Assembly: GCF_004349355.1 (NCBI RefSeq)
Contig: NZ_SMFK01000005.1
Location: forward strand, 186,001-250,000
Direction: 5' to 3'
DNA: 64,000 nucleotides
Source of the DNA: Flavobacterium cellulosilyticum
GTDB lineage: Bacteria; Bacteroidota; Bacteroidia; Flavobacteriales; Flavobacteriaceae
In this document: piece by piece, positions 55,709-64,000 of the stretch
Layout of the letters: each line of letters opens with the position of its first letter
How positions within the stretch are numbered: position 1 is the first letter of the stretch
Program-made: the position numbers and the translations under genes
Notes under the pieces: generated by a model
The model's database searches: none
Told to the model about the DNA's origin: nothing
Seen by the model: only the letters and a program-made list of their open reading frames with translations

Positions 55709-56806
55709 TTATTTAGCTTTGAAAGAGATAACAAACGTTGTGCCTTGATTGACTTTGCTTTCAACTGTGATTTTACCACCTATACTGGTCACATGATTGT
55801 GTACTAAATATAAACCAATTCCCCTACTGTCTACATGATTATGAAATTTTTGATGCAGACCAAAAATTTTATCTTTTACTATATCCATATCAAACCCAAG
55901 TCCATTATCTGAAACTACTAGTTGATTAATTCCGTCTTGAATTCTGGAAGAAATTGATATTTTTGGAAAAGTCCCAGGTTTTGCATATTTAATAGAATTA
56001 GTAATTAAATTCAGAAAAAGACTTTCCATATACGTTTTATTAAACTTCACTTTTTCAAGTTTTGAAAAATCGGTAGTAATAGATGCATTCGAATTTTGAA
56101 TCAATGAATTTATAGAAAGCAGCACTGAATTAAGCGAATTATCGAAATTTAAATCTTCTAATTCCGTATTTAAATGATCTTCTTGAATTAAAACATCCAG
56201 ATGATCATTTAAAGCTTCTTTTAAATTTTCGCTAGTTAATTCTAACATTTTTAATAATTCAAGTGTTTCGGGATCACTAATTTTTGAAGTATCGATTAGA
56301 CTAAAAATTGAAATCATATTATTTACTGGAGCTCTTAAATCATGAGAACTGGTATAACTTATTTTTTTAAGATCATTATTGATTCGAGATAAATTGGTGA
56401 CAATTATATTACGCTCTTCTTCGAGAATTTTTTTGTGAGTTATGTTTTTAGCAATTGCATAAATCAATTGTTCTTTATATACAGGCATTGAAGTCCATGC
56501 TAGCCAAATAATTTCACCACTTTTAGTCACATATCGGTTTTCAAAATTTTGAAGAACACTATTTTTCGTTAATTCACTTCTTAATGTAGCAGTGATGTTT
56601 TTATCATCGCTATAAATAAATTCACTGATAGGTTTGGAGAATAATTCCTCTTCTGTATAACCTAACAGTTTAGATACAGAGGGATTTATTTTTTTAAAAT
56701 AGCCATCAAATCCAGCAATGCAAAGCAAATCAGGAGATAAGTCGAAAAAATGTTTGAACACATTAAGGTTGTCTGGATTTGAAATTGAATTATTGTTTTC
56801 TGACAT
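55709..56806 (-). CDS. PAS-domain sensor histidine kinase, orphan
   Basis: 365 aa without membrane helices. A PAS domain (about 16-130, HFFDLSPDLLCIAGFDGYFKKINPSVSKLLGY) precedes a DHp-like H-box SSHDLRAPVNN (about residue 157) and an HATPase: NLITNSIKYAK (N box), DNGLGFD (G1), RGIGLYLV (G2). No response regulator is adjacent. It is cytoplasmic, so it would sense an internal signal. It lies inside the copper island but on the other strand; a copper role is not shown. Confidence 0.88.
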   Translation of the reverse strand: MSENNNSISNPDNLNVFKHFFDLSPDLLCIAGFDGYFKKINPSVSKLLGYTEEELFSKPISEFIYSDDKNITATLRSELTKNSVLQNFENRYVTKSGEIIWLAWTSMPVYKEQLIYAIAKNITHKKILEEERNIIVTNLSRINNDLKKISYTSSHDLRAPVNNMISIFSLIDTSKISDPETLELLKMLELTSENLKEALNDHLDVLIQEDHLNTELEDLNFDNSLNSVLLSINSLIQNSNASITTDFSKLEKVKFNKTYMESLFLNLITNSIKYAKPGTFPKISISSRIQDGINQLVVSDNGLGFDMDIVKDKIFGLHQKFHNHVDSRGIGLYLVHNHVTSIGGKITVESKVNQGTTFVISFKAK

Positions 56807-56981
56807 GTTTTATACAATATAATTTATAGTGCTCTAATAATCAGCAGCTAATTTTTTTCTATGTTAGGTGAGTAATGTACATAATTTTATTTTAAATTAT
56901 TTATGTTTTCTTGCTGGATATTAACTAAGTTTTTATTATCATTATAGAGCTATTGTTTATTTAGTAAATTTTTATATTATT

Positions 56982-57542
56982 ATGATACTCTACATTAAAA
57001 ATATGGTTTGTGGTCGATGTGAAATAGCTGTAAAATTAGAATTTGAACAATTGAAACTTCCGATTTTTTCATTAAAATTAGGTGAAGTAGAAATAGCGCG
57101 TGATTTAATTGAAAATGAAAGACAAACATTAGCTTATAATTTAAAACTTCTTGGATTTGAATTGTTAGAAGACAAATCGAGTAAAATTATTGAACAAATA
57201 AAAAACCGAATTATAGAATTAGTACATTATCAAAACGATAAATTAAAAGTTAATTTATCAAATTATTTATCAGCTAATTTAGCACAAGATTATAGTTCGT
57301 TGAGTAAATTATTTTCAGATGTGGAAGGAATAACAATTGAACATTATTTTATTGCTCAAAAAATTGAAAAAGCTAAAGAATTACTCGTTTATGATGAATT
57401 AAGCATAAGCCAAATTGCAATAGACCTCAATTATAGTAGTGTAGCGCATCTTAGTAAACAGTTTAAAAAAGTAACAGGTTTTACTCCAACACAATTTAAA
57501 AACGAAAAATCTGGTTGTAGAAATGCTTTAGATAAATTGTAA
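56982..57542 (+). CDS. AraC-type regulator with an N-terminal HMA-like domain
   Basis: 186 aa. The front part (about 1-65) resembles the HMA metal-binding fold: ILYIKNMVCGRCEIAVKLEFEQL with a CxxC at 10-13, then IFSLKLGEVEIARD and LLGFELLED. The C-terminal part (about 95-178) is a two-helix-turn-helix AraC domain (LSKLFSDVEGITIEHYFIAQKIEKAKELL ... SISQIAIDLNYSSVAHLSKQFKKVTGFTPTQFK). The gene lies 78 bases before copA, with a perfect dyad between. Probably a copper-responsive regulator, by inference. Confidence 0.82.
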   Translation: MILYIKNMVCGRCEIAVKLEFEQLKLPIFSLKLGEVEIARDLIENERQTLAYNLKLLGFELLEDKSSKIIEQIKNRIIELVHYQNDKLKVNLSNYLSANLAQDYSSLSKLFSDVEGITIEHYFIAQKIEKAKELLVYDELSISQIAIDLNYSSVAHLSKQFKKVTGFTPTQFKNEKSGCRNALDKL

Positions 57543-57573
57543 ATTATACAAATTATATCCCTAATTGTATAAT
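57543..57573. promoter_or_regulatory. Dyad between the HMA-AraC gene and copA
   Basis: ATTATACAA (57543-57551) and TTGTATAAT (57565-57573) form a perfect 9-bp inverted repeat centred 63 bases before copA. It begins directly after the regulator's stop codon. It is either an operator for the neighbouring regulator or a weak terminator; no T-run follows, which favours an operator. Confidence 0.45.
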
Positions 57574-57620
57574 AGAAAACATCAATTCCTCCCGATATTT
57601 GTAATATTAAATACAAAGAA

Positions 57621-60149
57621 ATGATACATACTTACAGAATTTCAGGAATGACATGTGACGGGTGTCGTTCCAAAGTAGAAAAAACATTAAACACTATCGA
57701 TGGAGTAAAAGCTACGGTTACATTAGATCCTCCAACTGCCACTGTAATTTCAGATAAACACATTCCAATATTCCAATTACAAAAAGAATTATATGCAGCT
57801 GGTAAATATGTAATATCGGAAAGTGATGCTGTTGAAACTATTTCTAGAACAAAGGATGTTCCAGTAGCTAAATCCTGTTGCGGAACAAAATCCAATAACG
57901 AACTGATTTCATTGCCTAGTAGCGCTTCAGGTAAATATTATTGCCCCATGTTTTGCGAAGGCGAAAAAGTATATGACAAAGCAGGCGATTGTCCCGTTTG
58001 TGGAATGGATTTAGTTAAAGCACCCGATTTATTGGTAAGCAAATCAAGCTATACTTGTCCGATGCATCCTGAGATTGTTCAAGACGGTCCAGGTTCCTGC
58101 CCGATTTGCGGAATGGATTTGGTTCCAATGCAACCTTCTGACAATGAGGAAAATAAAACCTATATTGATTTGCTAAGAAAATTGAAAATTGCCATCGCTT
58201 TTTCATTGCCTGTCTTTATTATTTCAATGCTAGAAATGGTTCCAAACAATCCTTTACATCAAATAATGGAAACTCAAAATTGGAATTGGGTACAATTTAT
58301 CTTGACTCTTCCTGTGGTGTTTTATGCAGGTTGGATATTTTTTATACGAGCTTGGAAATCCATTTTGACATGGAATTTAAACATGTTTACACTTATCGGA
58401 ATTGGAACAGGGATAGCCTTTTTATTCAGTATTGTGGGTTTATTGTTTCCGGAATATTTCCCAGAAGAATTCAAGCAACACGGCAGTGTATCGCTTTATT
58501 TTGAAGCCACGGCAGTGATATTGACCTTGGTTTTATTGGGACAAGTTATGGAAGCCAAAGCACACAGTCAGACAAGTGGAGCCATAAAAGCATTATTACA
58601 GCTTGCACCAACGGAAGCAACAATAGTCATAGATGGAAAAGATAAAATAATGGCTATTCATGACATTAAAAAAGGAGATTTGTTGCGAGTAAAACCAGGA
58701 GAGAAAATTCCTGTTGATGGAAAAATTACCAATGGTGAAAGCACCATAGATGAATCGATGATTTCGGGAGAACCAATTCCTGTAGATAAAACGGTCGATG
58801 ATACTGTAATTGCAGGAACTATAAATGGCAACAAATCATTTGTGATGATTGCTGAAAAAATAGGTTCTGAAACGGTGCTTTCGCAAATTGTACAAATGGT
58901 CAATGATGCCAGTCGTTCTAGAGCACCAATTCAAAAATTAGCGGATAGTATTGCCAAATATTTCGTGCCTATAGTTGTGATTATCTCGGTGATAACATTT
59001 ATTGTTTGGGCGAACTTTGGTCCTGAACCCGCCCTAGTTTATGGATTTATTAATGCTGTTGCAGTTTTAATTATTGCCTGTCCGTGTGCTTTAGGATTGG
59101 CCACACCCATGTCGGTAATGGTTGGAGTAGGTAAAGGGGCTCAATCAGGGGTTTTGATAAAAAATGCAGAAGCATTAGAAAATATGAATAAAGTCAATGT
59201 TTTAATTACAGATAAAACAGGGACAATTACTGAAGGAAAACCATCGGTTGAAAAAGTTTTTTCGTCAAATGACAATGAATTGGAATTATTGCAAGCCATC
59301 GCATCATTAAATCAATATAGCGAACATCCTTTGGCGGAAGCCGTCGTAAAATATGCCAAATCAAAAAACGTTTCATTAATAGAAGTAAAAGATTTCGAGG
59401 CCATTTCAGGTAAAGGAGTCATTGGGACAGTTGTTGATAAAAAGGTTGCTTTAGGAAATAAGAAATTGATGGAGCAAGTAGGAGCAAGCGTTTCCGAAGA
59501 GTTGGAAACTAAAATTGTGGCTGAACAAAAATTAGGTAAAACGGTTTCTTATATTTCAATTGATAAAATTGCTGTTGGATTTGTATCTATTTCCGATGCC
59601 ATAAAATCAACAAGTGAAGCAGCTATAAAAGAGTTGATGAATCAAGGTGTCGAAGTGATAATGATTACCGGTGATAATGAAAACACGGCAAAAGCGGTAG
59701 CAGATAAATTGCATTTAACCAGTTTTATTGCCAATTGTTTACCAGAGGATAAACTTGCAGCAATCAAACGTATGCAGGCAGAAGGGAAAGTTGTTGCTAT
59801 GGCAGGAGATGGGATTAATGACGCTCCAGCGTTGGCGCAAGCCAATATTGGAATTGCAATGGGAACAGGAACGGACGTTGCGATTGAAAGTGCCAAAATT
59901 ACCTTGGTAAAGGGAGACTTACAAGGAATTGTAAAAGCCATAAAATTGAGTCATGCGGTTATGGGCAACATCAAACAAAACTTGTTTTTTGCTTTTATTT
60001 ACAATGTATTGGGAATTACAGTTGCATCCGGAATGTTGTATCCTTTTTTCGGAATTTTATTGTCGCCAATGATAGCAGCTGTTGCGATGAGTTTTAGTTC
60101 CGTTTCAGTGATTATGAATTCGTTACGATTGAGGAGTTTTAGACTTTAA
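57621..60149 (+). CDS. copA: Copper-translocating P1B-type ATPase with HMA and two HMBD modules
   Basis: 842 aa. Order: HMA domain (1-66, GMTCDGC, Cys12/Cys15), HMBD-like module 1 (about 105-134, CPMFCEGEKV ... CPVCGMDL), HMBD module 2 (about 144-170, CPMHPEIV ... CPICGMDL), helices, A-domain (GEPIPVD), the metal-site Cys-Pro-Cys (487-489), phosphorylated Asp531 in DKTGT, and GDGIND (729-734). It pumps Cu(I) out of the cytoplasm. The two tandem HMBDs after the HMA are an extended N-terminus compared with E. coli CopA. It ends the copper island. Confidence 0.95.
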   Translation: MIHTYRISGMTCDGCRSKVEKTLNTIDGVKATVTLDPPTATVISDKHIPIFQLQKELYAAGKYVISESDAVETISRTKDVPVAKSCCGTKSNNELISLPSSASGKYYCPMFCEGEKVYDKAGDCPVCGMDLVKAPDLLVSKSSYTCPMHPEIVQDGPGSCPICGMDLVPMQPSDNEENKTYIDLLRKLKIAIAFSLPVFIISMLEMVPNNPLHQIMETQNWNWVQFILTLPVVFYAGWIFFIRAWKSILTWNLNMFTLIGIGTGIAFLFSIVGLLFPEYFPEEFKQHGSVSLYFEATAVILTLVLLGQVMEAKAHSQTSGAIKALLQLAPTEATIVIDGKDKIMAIHDIKKGDLLRVKPGEKIPVDGKITNGESTIDESMISGEPIPVDKTVDDTVIAGTINGNKSFVMIAEKIGSETVLSQIVQMVNDASRSRAPIQKLADSIAKYFVPIVVIISVITFIVWANFGPEPALVYGFINAVAVLIIACPCALGLATPMSVMVGVGKGAQSGVLIKNAEALENMNKVNVLITDKTGTITEGKPSVEKVFSSNDNELELLQAIASLNQYSEHPLAEAVVKYAKSKNVSLIEVKDFEAISGKGVIGTVVDKKVALGNKKLMEQVGASVSEELETKIVAEQKLGKTVSYISIDKIAVGFVSISDAIKSTSEAAIKELMNQGVEVIMITGDNENTAKAVADKLHLTSFIANCLPEDKLAAIKRMQAEGKVVAMAGDGINDAPALAQANIGIAMGTGTDVAIESAKITLVKGDLQGIVKAIKLSHAVMGNIKQNLFFAFIYNVLGITVASGMLYPFFGILLSPMIAAVAMSFSSVSVIMNSLRLRSFRL

Positions 60150-60159
60150 TGAATTAAAA

Positions 60160-60217
60160 AAGTCATATAGGTTTTTCCTTGTTTTAAATTATAATTAGGC
60201 AAAAACTTATATGACTT
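60160..60217. terminator. Hairpin between copA and rimK
   Basis: AAGTCATATAGGTTTTT (60160-60176) pairs with AAAAACTTATATGACTT (60201-60217), with one G-T wobble. It lies between convergent stops, 11 bases after the copA stop. The loop is AT-rich and long. Confidence 0.6.
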
Positions 60218-60232
60218 ATATGTTAAAATATA

Positions 60233-61603
60233 TTATTTCAATTTGAAATTCTTTTCAATAGCAATGATCATTTCTCCAGCTATATCTTTATTGGTAGCGC
60301 CTTCAATTCCTTCTAATCCTGGAGAGGAGTTTACTTCGAGTAATAAAGGTCCTTTTGAAGAACGAATGATATCGACTCCTGCCACTTTTAAATCCATTGC
60401 TTTAGCTGCTCTGATAGCGATTTTTTTCTCATCGGCAGTAGGTTTTATTATTGAAGCTGTTCCGCCAAGGTGAATATTTGCTCTGAATTCTCCTGGCATT
60501 GCTTCTCGCTGAATTGTAGCGACTACTTTTCCATCAACTACAAACAATCGTAAATCTTTTCCGTTGGCTTCTTTTATAAATTCCTGAACCAATATATTGG
60601 CGTTCAAACTTTTAAAAGCATTTATTACACTTTCAGCTGCTTTTTTGGTTTCGGCCAAAACAACACCTTTTCCTTGAGTTCCCTCCAATAATTTCACGAT
60701 TAACGGCGAACCTCCAACCATTTTAATCAAATCATTGGTATCTAAAGGAGAGTTAGCAAAACCAGTTGTTGGAATGTCAATACCACTTTGCAAAAGCAAT
60801 TGTAAAGAGAATAATTTATCTCTGGATTGGGTTATGGCAGTTGATGAATTTAAACAATAAACATTTAAAGCTTCAAACTGTCTCGTCAAAGCGCAACCAT
60901 AAAAAGTAATGCTTGGACGAATCCTTGGAATAATGGCATCAAATTGATTTAAGATGATACCTCCGCGATAATGAATTTCTGGAGTTTTTGCATCCAGTTT
61001 CATATAGCATTCCTTGATATTCAAAAAGTGCATTTCGTGACCCCGCATTTCCCCAGCTTCCATAATTCTCTTATTACTGTACAATTCTGGATTGCTTGCC
61101 AATAGTCCTATACGAAGACCTGAACTTGCTTTTTCTGTATTTTTATATAATTCTTTTAAATTTTCAGATGAAGGTTGTCCTAATAAATATTTTTGCTCGG
61201 GGTCTACCAAAACCTTTCCACTCATGGCTTCACGACCCAATAACATTCGGAAACCCATTGAATCTCGGTTGGTCAAGGTCATTTCAATAGCCCATTTTGC
61301 TTGTCCAATATCCAATAAAGTTTGAATCACATAGCGTTGTTCTCTAAATCCACTGGAACTTTTTACAATTCTTTTGTCGATTAAAGGAGCTTCACAATGA
61401 ATAACAGTTTTGACATTATTTTGAATTGGATTGATATCAAATTTGACCCAATTATTTCCATCCTTAATAAATGGTGCAATGTTAATAGCATGTAAAGCAG
61501 AAGTTTTTGCTCCAGAATCAACACGTGCTTTAATAGTAGGAATTCCAATTTCAGGAAAAGAACACCATTCTTCGCTACCTAAAACTATTTTATTTTGTAA
61601 CAT
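60233..61603 (-). CDS. rimK: Fused RimB-type protease domain and RimK-type glutamate ligase
   Basis: 456 aa. The first about 140 residues are an ATP-dependent zinc protease/RimB-like retropepsin fold ([13 protein letters not shown] with Asp29, and [12 protein letters not shown]). The rest is RimK, an ATP-grasp ligase that adds glutamates to ribosomal protein S6 in E. coli: [54 protein letters not shown] and [14 protein letters not shown] with the metal-binding Asn. In other bacteria the two parts are separate genes rimB and rimK. Confidence 0.9.
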   Translation of the reverse strand: MLQNKIVLGSEEWCSFPEIGIPTIKARVDSGAKTSALHAINIAPFIKDGNNWVKFDINPIQNNVKTVIHCEAPLIDKRIVKSSSGFREQRYVIQTLLDIGQAKWAIEMTLTNRDSMGFRMLLGREAMSGKVLVDPEQKYLLGQPSSENLKELYKNTEKASSGLRIGLLASNPELYSNKRIMEAGEMRGHEMHFLNIKECYMKLDAKTPEIHYRGGIILNQFDAIIPRIRPSITFYGCALTRQFEALNVYCLNSSTAITQSRDKLFSLQLLLQSGIDIPTTGFANSPLDTNDLIKMVGGSPLIVKLLEGTQGKGVVLAETKKAAESVINAFKSLNANILVQEFIKEANGKDLRLFVVDGKVVATIQREAMPGEFRANIHLGGTASIIKPTADEKKIAIRAAKAMDLKVAGVDIIRSSKGPLLLEVNSSPGLEGIEGATNKDIAGEMIIAIEKNFKLK

Positions 61604-61717
61604 AAATGAAATTTATATGTATTTATTCAACCGTAAATATATATTGAAAAAAATGAAGTTAAATATTAAATAATTATAAACAATTTATTTAAGAAATGTA
61701 ACTTAAAAAAAAACCTA

Positions 61718-64000
61718 CTAATTAGTAGGTTTCTCTGCTTTGTTAACATTCACTGTGAGTTCTTGTGAAATGTCATCTAAATCCATAAATATTTCATCTC
61801 CCGATGCAATTTTTGAAGTGATGATTTCTTCAGCTAGGGCATCTTCAACATATTTTTGAATAGCTCTTTTTAACGGTCTTGCTCCAAATTGCCTGTCGAA
61901 ACCTTTTTCGGCAATAAAAGCTTTTGCTTTATCAGAAAGACTTAAATTATAACCCAATTCTTTGATTCGATCGTATAATTTTTTCAATTCGATTTCGATA
62001 ATCAAATCTATATCGTGTTTTTCTAAAGTGTTAAATACAATAACATCATCAATTCTATTTAAGAATTCTGGTGCAAATGTTTTCTTTAATGCATTTTCGA
62101 TAATACTTTTAGAATTATCATCTGCTTGGGCAACTTTTGCAGCAGTTCCAAAACCAACACCTTGACCAAAATCTTTCAATTGACGAGCTCCAACATTGGA
62201 TGTCATTATAATGATAGTATTCTTGAAATCAATTTTTCTACCTAAACTATCCGTTAAATATCCGTCGTCTAAAACTTGAAGCATCATGTTGAAAACATCT
62301 GGATGCGCTTTTTCAATTTCATCTAAAAGCACGACACAATAGGGTTTGCGACGTACTTTTTCTGTTAATTGTCCCCCTTCTTCATAACCAACGTATCCCG
62401 GAGGAGCTCCTATTAATCTTGAAATAGCAAATTTTTCCATGTATTCACTCATGTCAATACGAATCAATGCATCTTCAGAATCGAATAATTCTTTTGCCAA
62501 AACTTTTGCCAATTGAGTTTTTCCAACACCTGTTTGACCTAAGAAAATAAAGGAACCAATTGGGCGATTAGGATCTTTCAATCCAGCACGATTTCTTTGT
62601 ATTGCACGTGAAATTTTCAAAACCGCTTCTTTTTGTCCAACAACTTTATTTTCAATAAGCTGTGGTAAAATAGCCAGTTTGTTACTTTCAGTTTGTGCGA
62701 TACGATTCACAGGAATTCCAGTAATCATTGAAACTACATCGGCAACATTGTCTTCTGTAACTTCAATTCTATTGTTTTTAGAATCTTCTTCCCATTGTTC
62801 TTGAGCTATTGCAAGATCTTTTTCAATGCGTTTTTCATCATCTCTCAGTTTTGCCGCTTCTTCATATTTTTGTTTTTTAACGACTGAGTTTTTCAATTCA
62901 CGAACCGCTTCCAATTGACGTTCTAACTCTAAAATTTGTTTAGGAACATCAATATTTGTAATGTGAACACGAGAACCCGCCTCATCTAAAGCATCTATTG
63001 CTTTGTCTGGTAAAAAACGTTCTGACATGTATCGATCAGTCAATTTAACACAGGCTTCAATAGCTTCTGGAGTATAGGTTACATTATGGTGGTCTTCGTA
63101 TTTGTCTTTTATATTATTCAAAATAGTAATTGTTTCTTCGATTGAAGTTGGCTCAATAATTACTTTTTGGAAACGTCTCTCTAATGCGCCATCTTTTTCA
63201 ATATATTGACGGTATTCATCAAGAGTTGTGGCTCCAATACATTGGATTTCACCTCTTGCTAAAGCAGGTTTGAACATATTTGAAGCATCAAGTGATCCAG
63301 TAGCTCCACCTGCACCAACAATGGTATGAATTTCGTCAATAAAAAGTATGATATCATCATTTTTTTCTAACTCATTCATTACGGCTTTCATGCGCTCTTC
63401 GAACTGACCACGGTATTTTGTGCCTGCAACAAGGCTAGCCAAGTCAAGTGTAACTACTCGTTTATTAAATAATATACGAGATACTTTCTTTTGAATAATT
63501 CGCAAAGCCAATCCTTCGGCAATTGCTGATTTTCCTACACCAGGTTCGCCAATTAATAATGGGTTGTTCTTTTTTCGTCGGCTCAAAATCTGAGAAACTC
63601 GTTCAATTTCTTTCTCACGACCTACAACTGGATCTAATTTTCCTTCTTCAGCCATTTCTGTTAAATCTCGGCCAAAGTTATCTAAAACTGGAGTTTTGGA
63701 TTTTTTGTTTGATTTATTAGCAGGGTTGTTGAATGTTCCTTCTTTTAAACTGTCATCTTGTCCTGAATCTTCATTATAAGATTCGTTTCTTGGCAAGTTA
63801 TCGATAAAATCTTCTTCGCTTGGTGTCATATTTAGATATTGTTCTTTAGCTACATCATAATCAATTTTTAATTTATTCAGTAGCTTGGTTGTTGGATCAT
63901 TTTCATTTCTTAAAATGCATAAAAGCAAATGTGCAGTACTAATAGAAGTGCTGTGAAACACTTTTGCTTCAAGAAAAGTAGTCTTTAAAGCCCGTTCCGC
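61718..64000 (-). CDS. clpC: ClpC-type AAA+ ATPase of the Clp protease (5' end outside window)
   Basis: At least 760 aa are in the window; the frame is open to the right edge ([21 protein letters not shown]), so the internal start is not real. Order: Clp_N repeat, first AAA module ([13 protein letters not shown], then the Walker [14 protein letters not shown]), the UVR/M-domain region ([19 protein letters not shown]), second AAA module ([29 protein letters not shown]) and C-terminal domain ([16 protein letters not shown]). It unfolds proteins for ClpP. Confidence 0.96.
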   Translation of the reverse strand, partial: AERALKTTFLEAKVFHSTSISTAHLLLCILRNENDPTTKLLNKLKIDYDVAKEQYLNMTPSEEDFIDNLPRNESYNEDSGQDDSLKEGTFNNPANKSNKKSKTPVLDNFGRDLTEMAEEGKLDPVVGREKEIERVSQILSRRKKNNPLLIGEPGVGKSAIAEGLALRIIQKKVSRILFNKRVVTLDLASLVAGTKYRGQFEERMKAVMNELEKNDDIILFIDEIHTIVGAGGATGSLDASNMFKPALARGEIQCIGATTLDEYRQYIEKDGALERRFQKVIIEPTSIEETITILNNIKDKYEDHHNVTYTPEAIEACVKLTDRYMSERFLPDKAIDALDEAGSRVHITNIDVPKQILELERQLEAVRELKNSVVKKQKYEEAAKLRDDEKRIEKDLAIAQEQWEEDSKNNRIEVTEDNVADVVSMITGIPVNRIAQTESNKLAILPQLIENKVVGQKEAVLKISRAIQRNRAGLKDPNRPIGSFIFLGQTGVGKTQLAKVLAKELFDSEDALIRIDMSEYMEKFAISRLIGAPPGYVGYEEGGQLTEKVRRKPYCVVLLDEIEKAHPDVFNMMLQVLDDGYLTDSLGRKIDFKNTIIIMTSNVGARQLKDFGQGVGFGTAAKVAQADDNSKSIIENALKKTFAPEFLNRIDDVIVFNTLEKHDIDLIIEIELKKLYDRIKELGYNLSLSDKAKAFIAEKGFDRQFGARPLKRAIQKYVEDALAEEIITSKIASGDEIFMDLDDISQELTVNVNKAEKPTN

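Noticed and set aside
57601-57620. copA promoter GATATTTG as a -7 box
   Set aside because: It misses the first T of TAnnTTTG and no TTG lies at a proper distance.
1-64000. tRNA, rRNA, integrase or transposase genes
   Set aside because: I looked for cloverleaf-type sequences, rRNA-like blocks and transposase motifs and found none I could support.

Overview
The window looks like a chromosomal segment of a Flavobacterium-like member of the Bacteroidota. Signs of this are the low GC content, AT-rich spacers, start codons without Shine-Dalgarno sequences, several promoters matching the flavobacterial pattern TTG-N(17-23)-TAnnTTTG, a GldL-like mini membrane protein, a RimB-RimK fusion, a TonB-dependent-receptor-type barrel protein with a carboxypeptidase-regulatory-like front domain, and many proteins closest in style to Flavobacteriia. 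It is cut at both ends: folP enters from the left and clpC leaves on the right (minus strand).

Layout. 0-15 kb is ordinary housekeeping: folP, a lipoprotein, rlmH, amt, two tiny membrane proteins, a repeat element, a TonB-type barrel protein, an ArsC-fold protein, a CPBP protease, menE, DoxX, a biotin-dependent acyl-CoA carboxylase beta subunit, lpxD, an L,D-transpeptidase, and prfB with its programmed +1 frameshift. 15-25 kb carries ltaE, DUF1003, ybaB with an inserted lipoprotein gene, oligopeptidase B, a cystathionine beta-synthase-like enzyme, yebC, an S41 protease and gcvT. 25-30.7 kb is an eroding accessory stretch: a nonsense-interrupted AhpD-like gene, a coupled pair of small membrane proteins, a 2H phosphoesterase lying between two copies of a duplicated segment, and a shattered AraC regulator. 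30.7-40.6 kb has nnrD, the threonine operon thrA-thrB-thrC (minus strand) with a clear Thr-rich leader peptide, hutH, and a DUF47-Pit phosphate transport pair.

40.7-60.2 kb is the most distinctive part: a copper-handling island of about 14 genes. It holds a Cys-rich secreted protein, a secreted HMA protein, a DUF3347 lipoprotein, a haem-binding CxxCH protein, two multicopper oxidases that each end in a beta-barrel-like CopB-type domain, an HMBD lipoprotein, a Cus-type RND pump whose inner-membrane subunit is split into two ORFs, its TolC partner and two adaptors, an orphan PAS histidine kinase, an AraC-type regulator with an HMA-like CxxC front domain, and a CopA P-type ATPase with one HMA and two HMBD modules. 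CopA would move cytoplasmic Cu(I) to the periplasm, the multicopper oxidases would oxidise it there, and the Cus pump would export it; small Cys/Met/His-rich proteins would buffer it. The same CxMHPE...CPxCGM heavy-metal-binding module recurs five times in four proteins. 60.2-64 kb has the RimB-RimK fusion and clpC.

The observations most worth following are the thr attenuator, the MCO-CopB fusions, the split CusA, the HMA-AraC regulator with a nearby dyad, the ybaB 3'-end duplication around a lipoprotein gene, and the interspersed palindromic elements. All function calls come from reading motifs; no searches were run.
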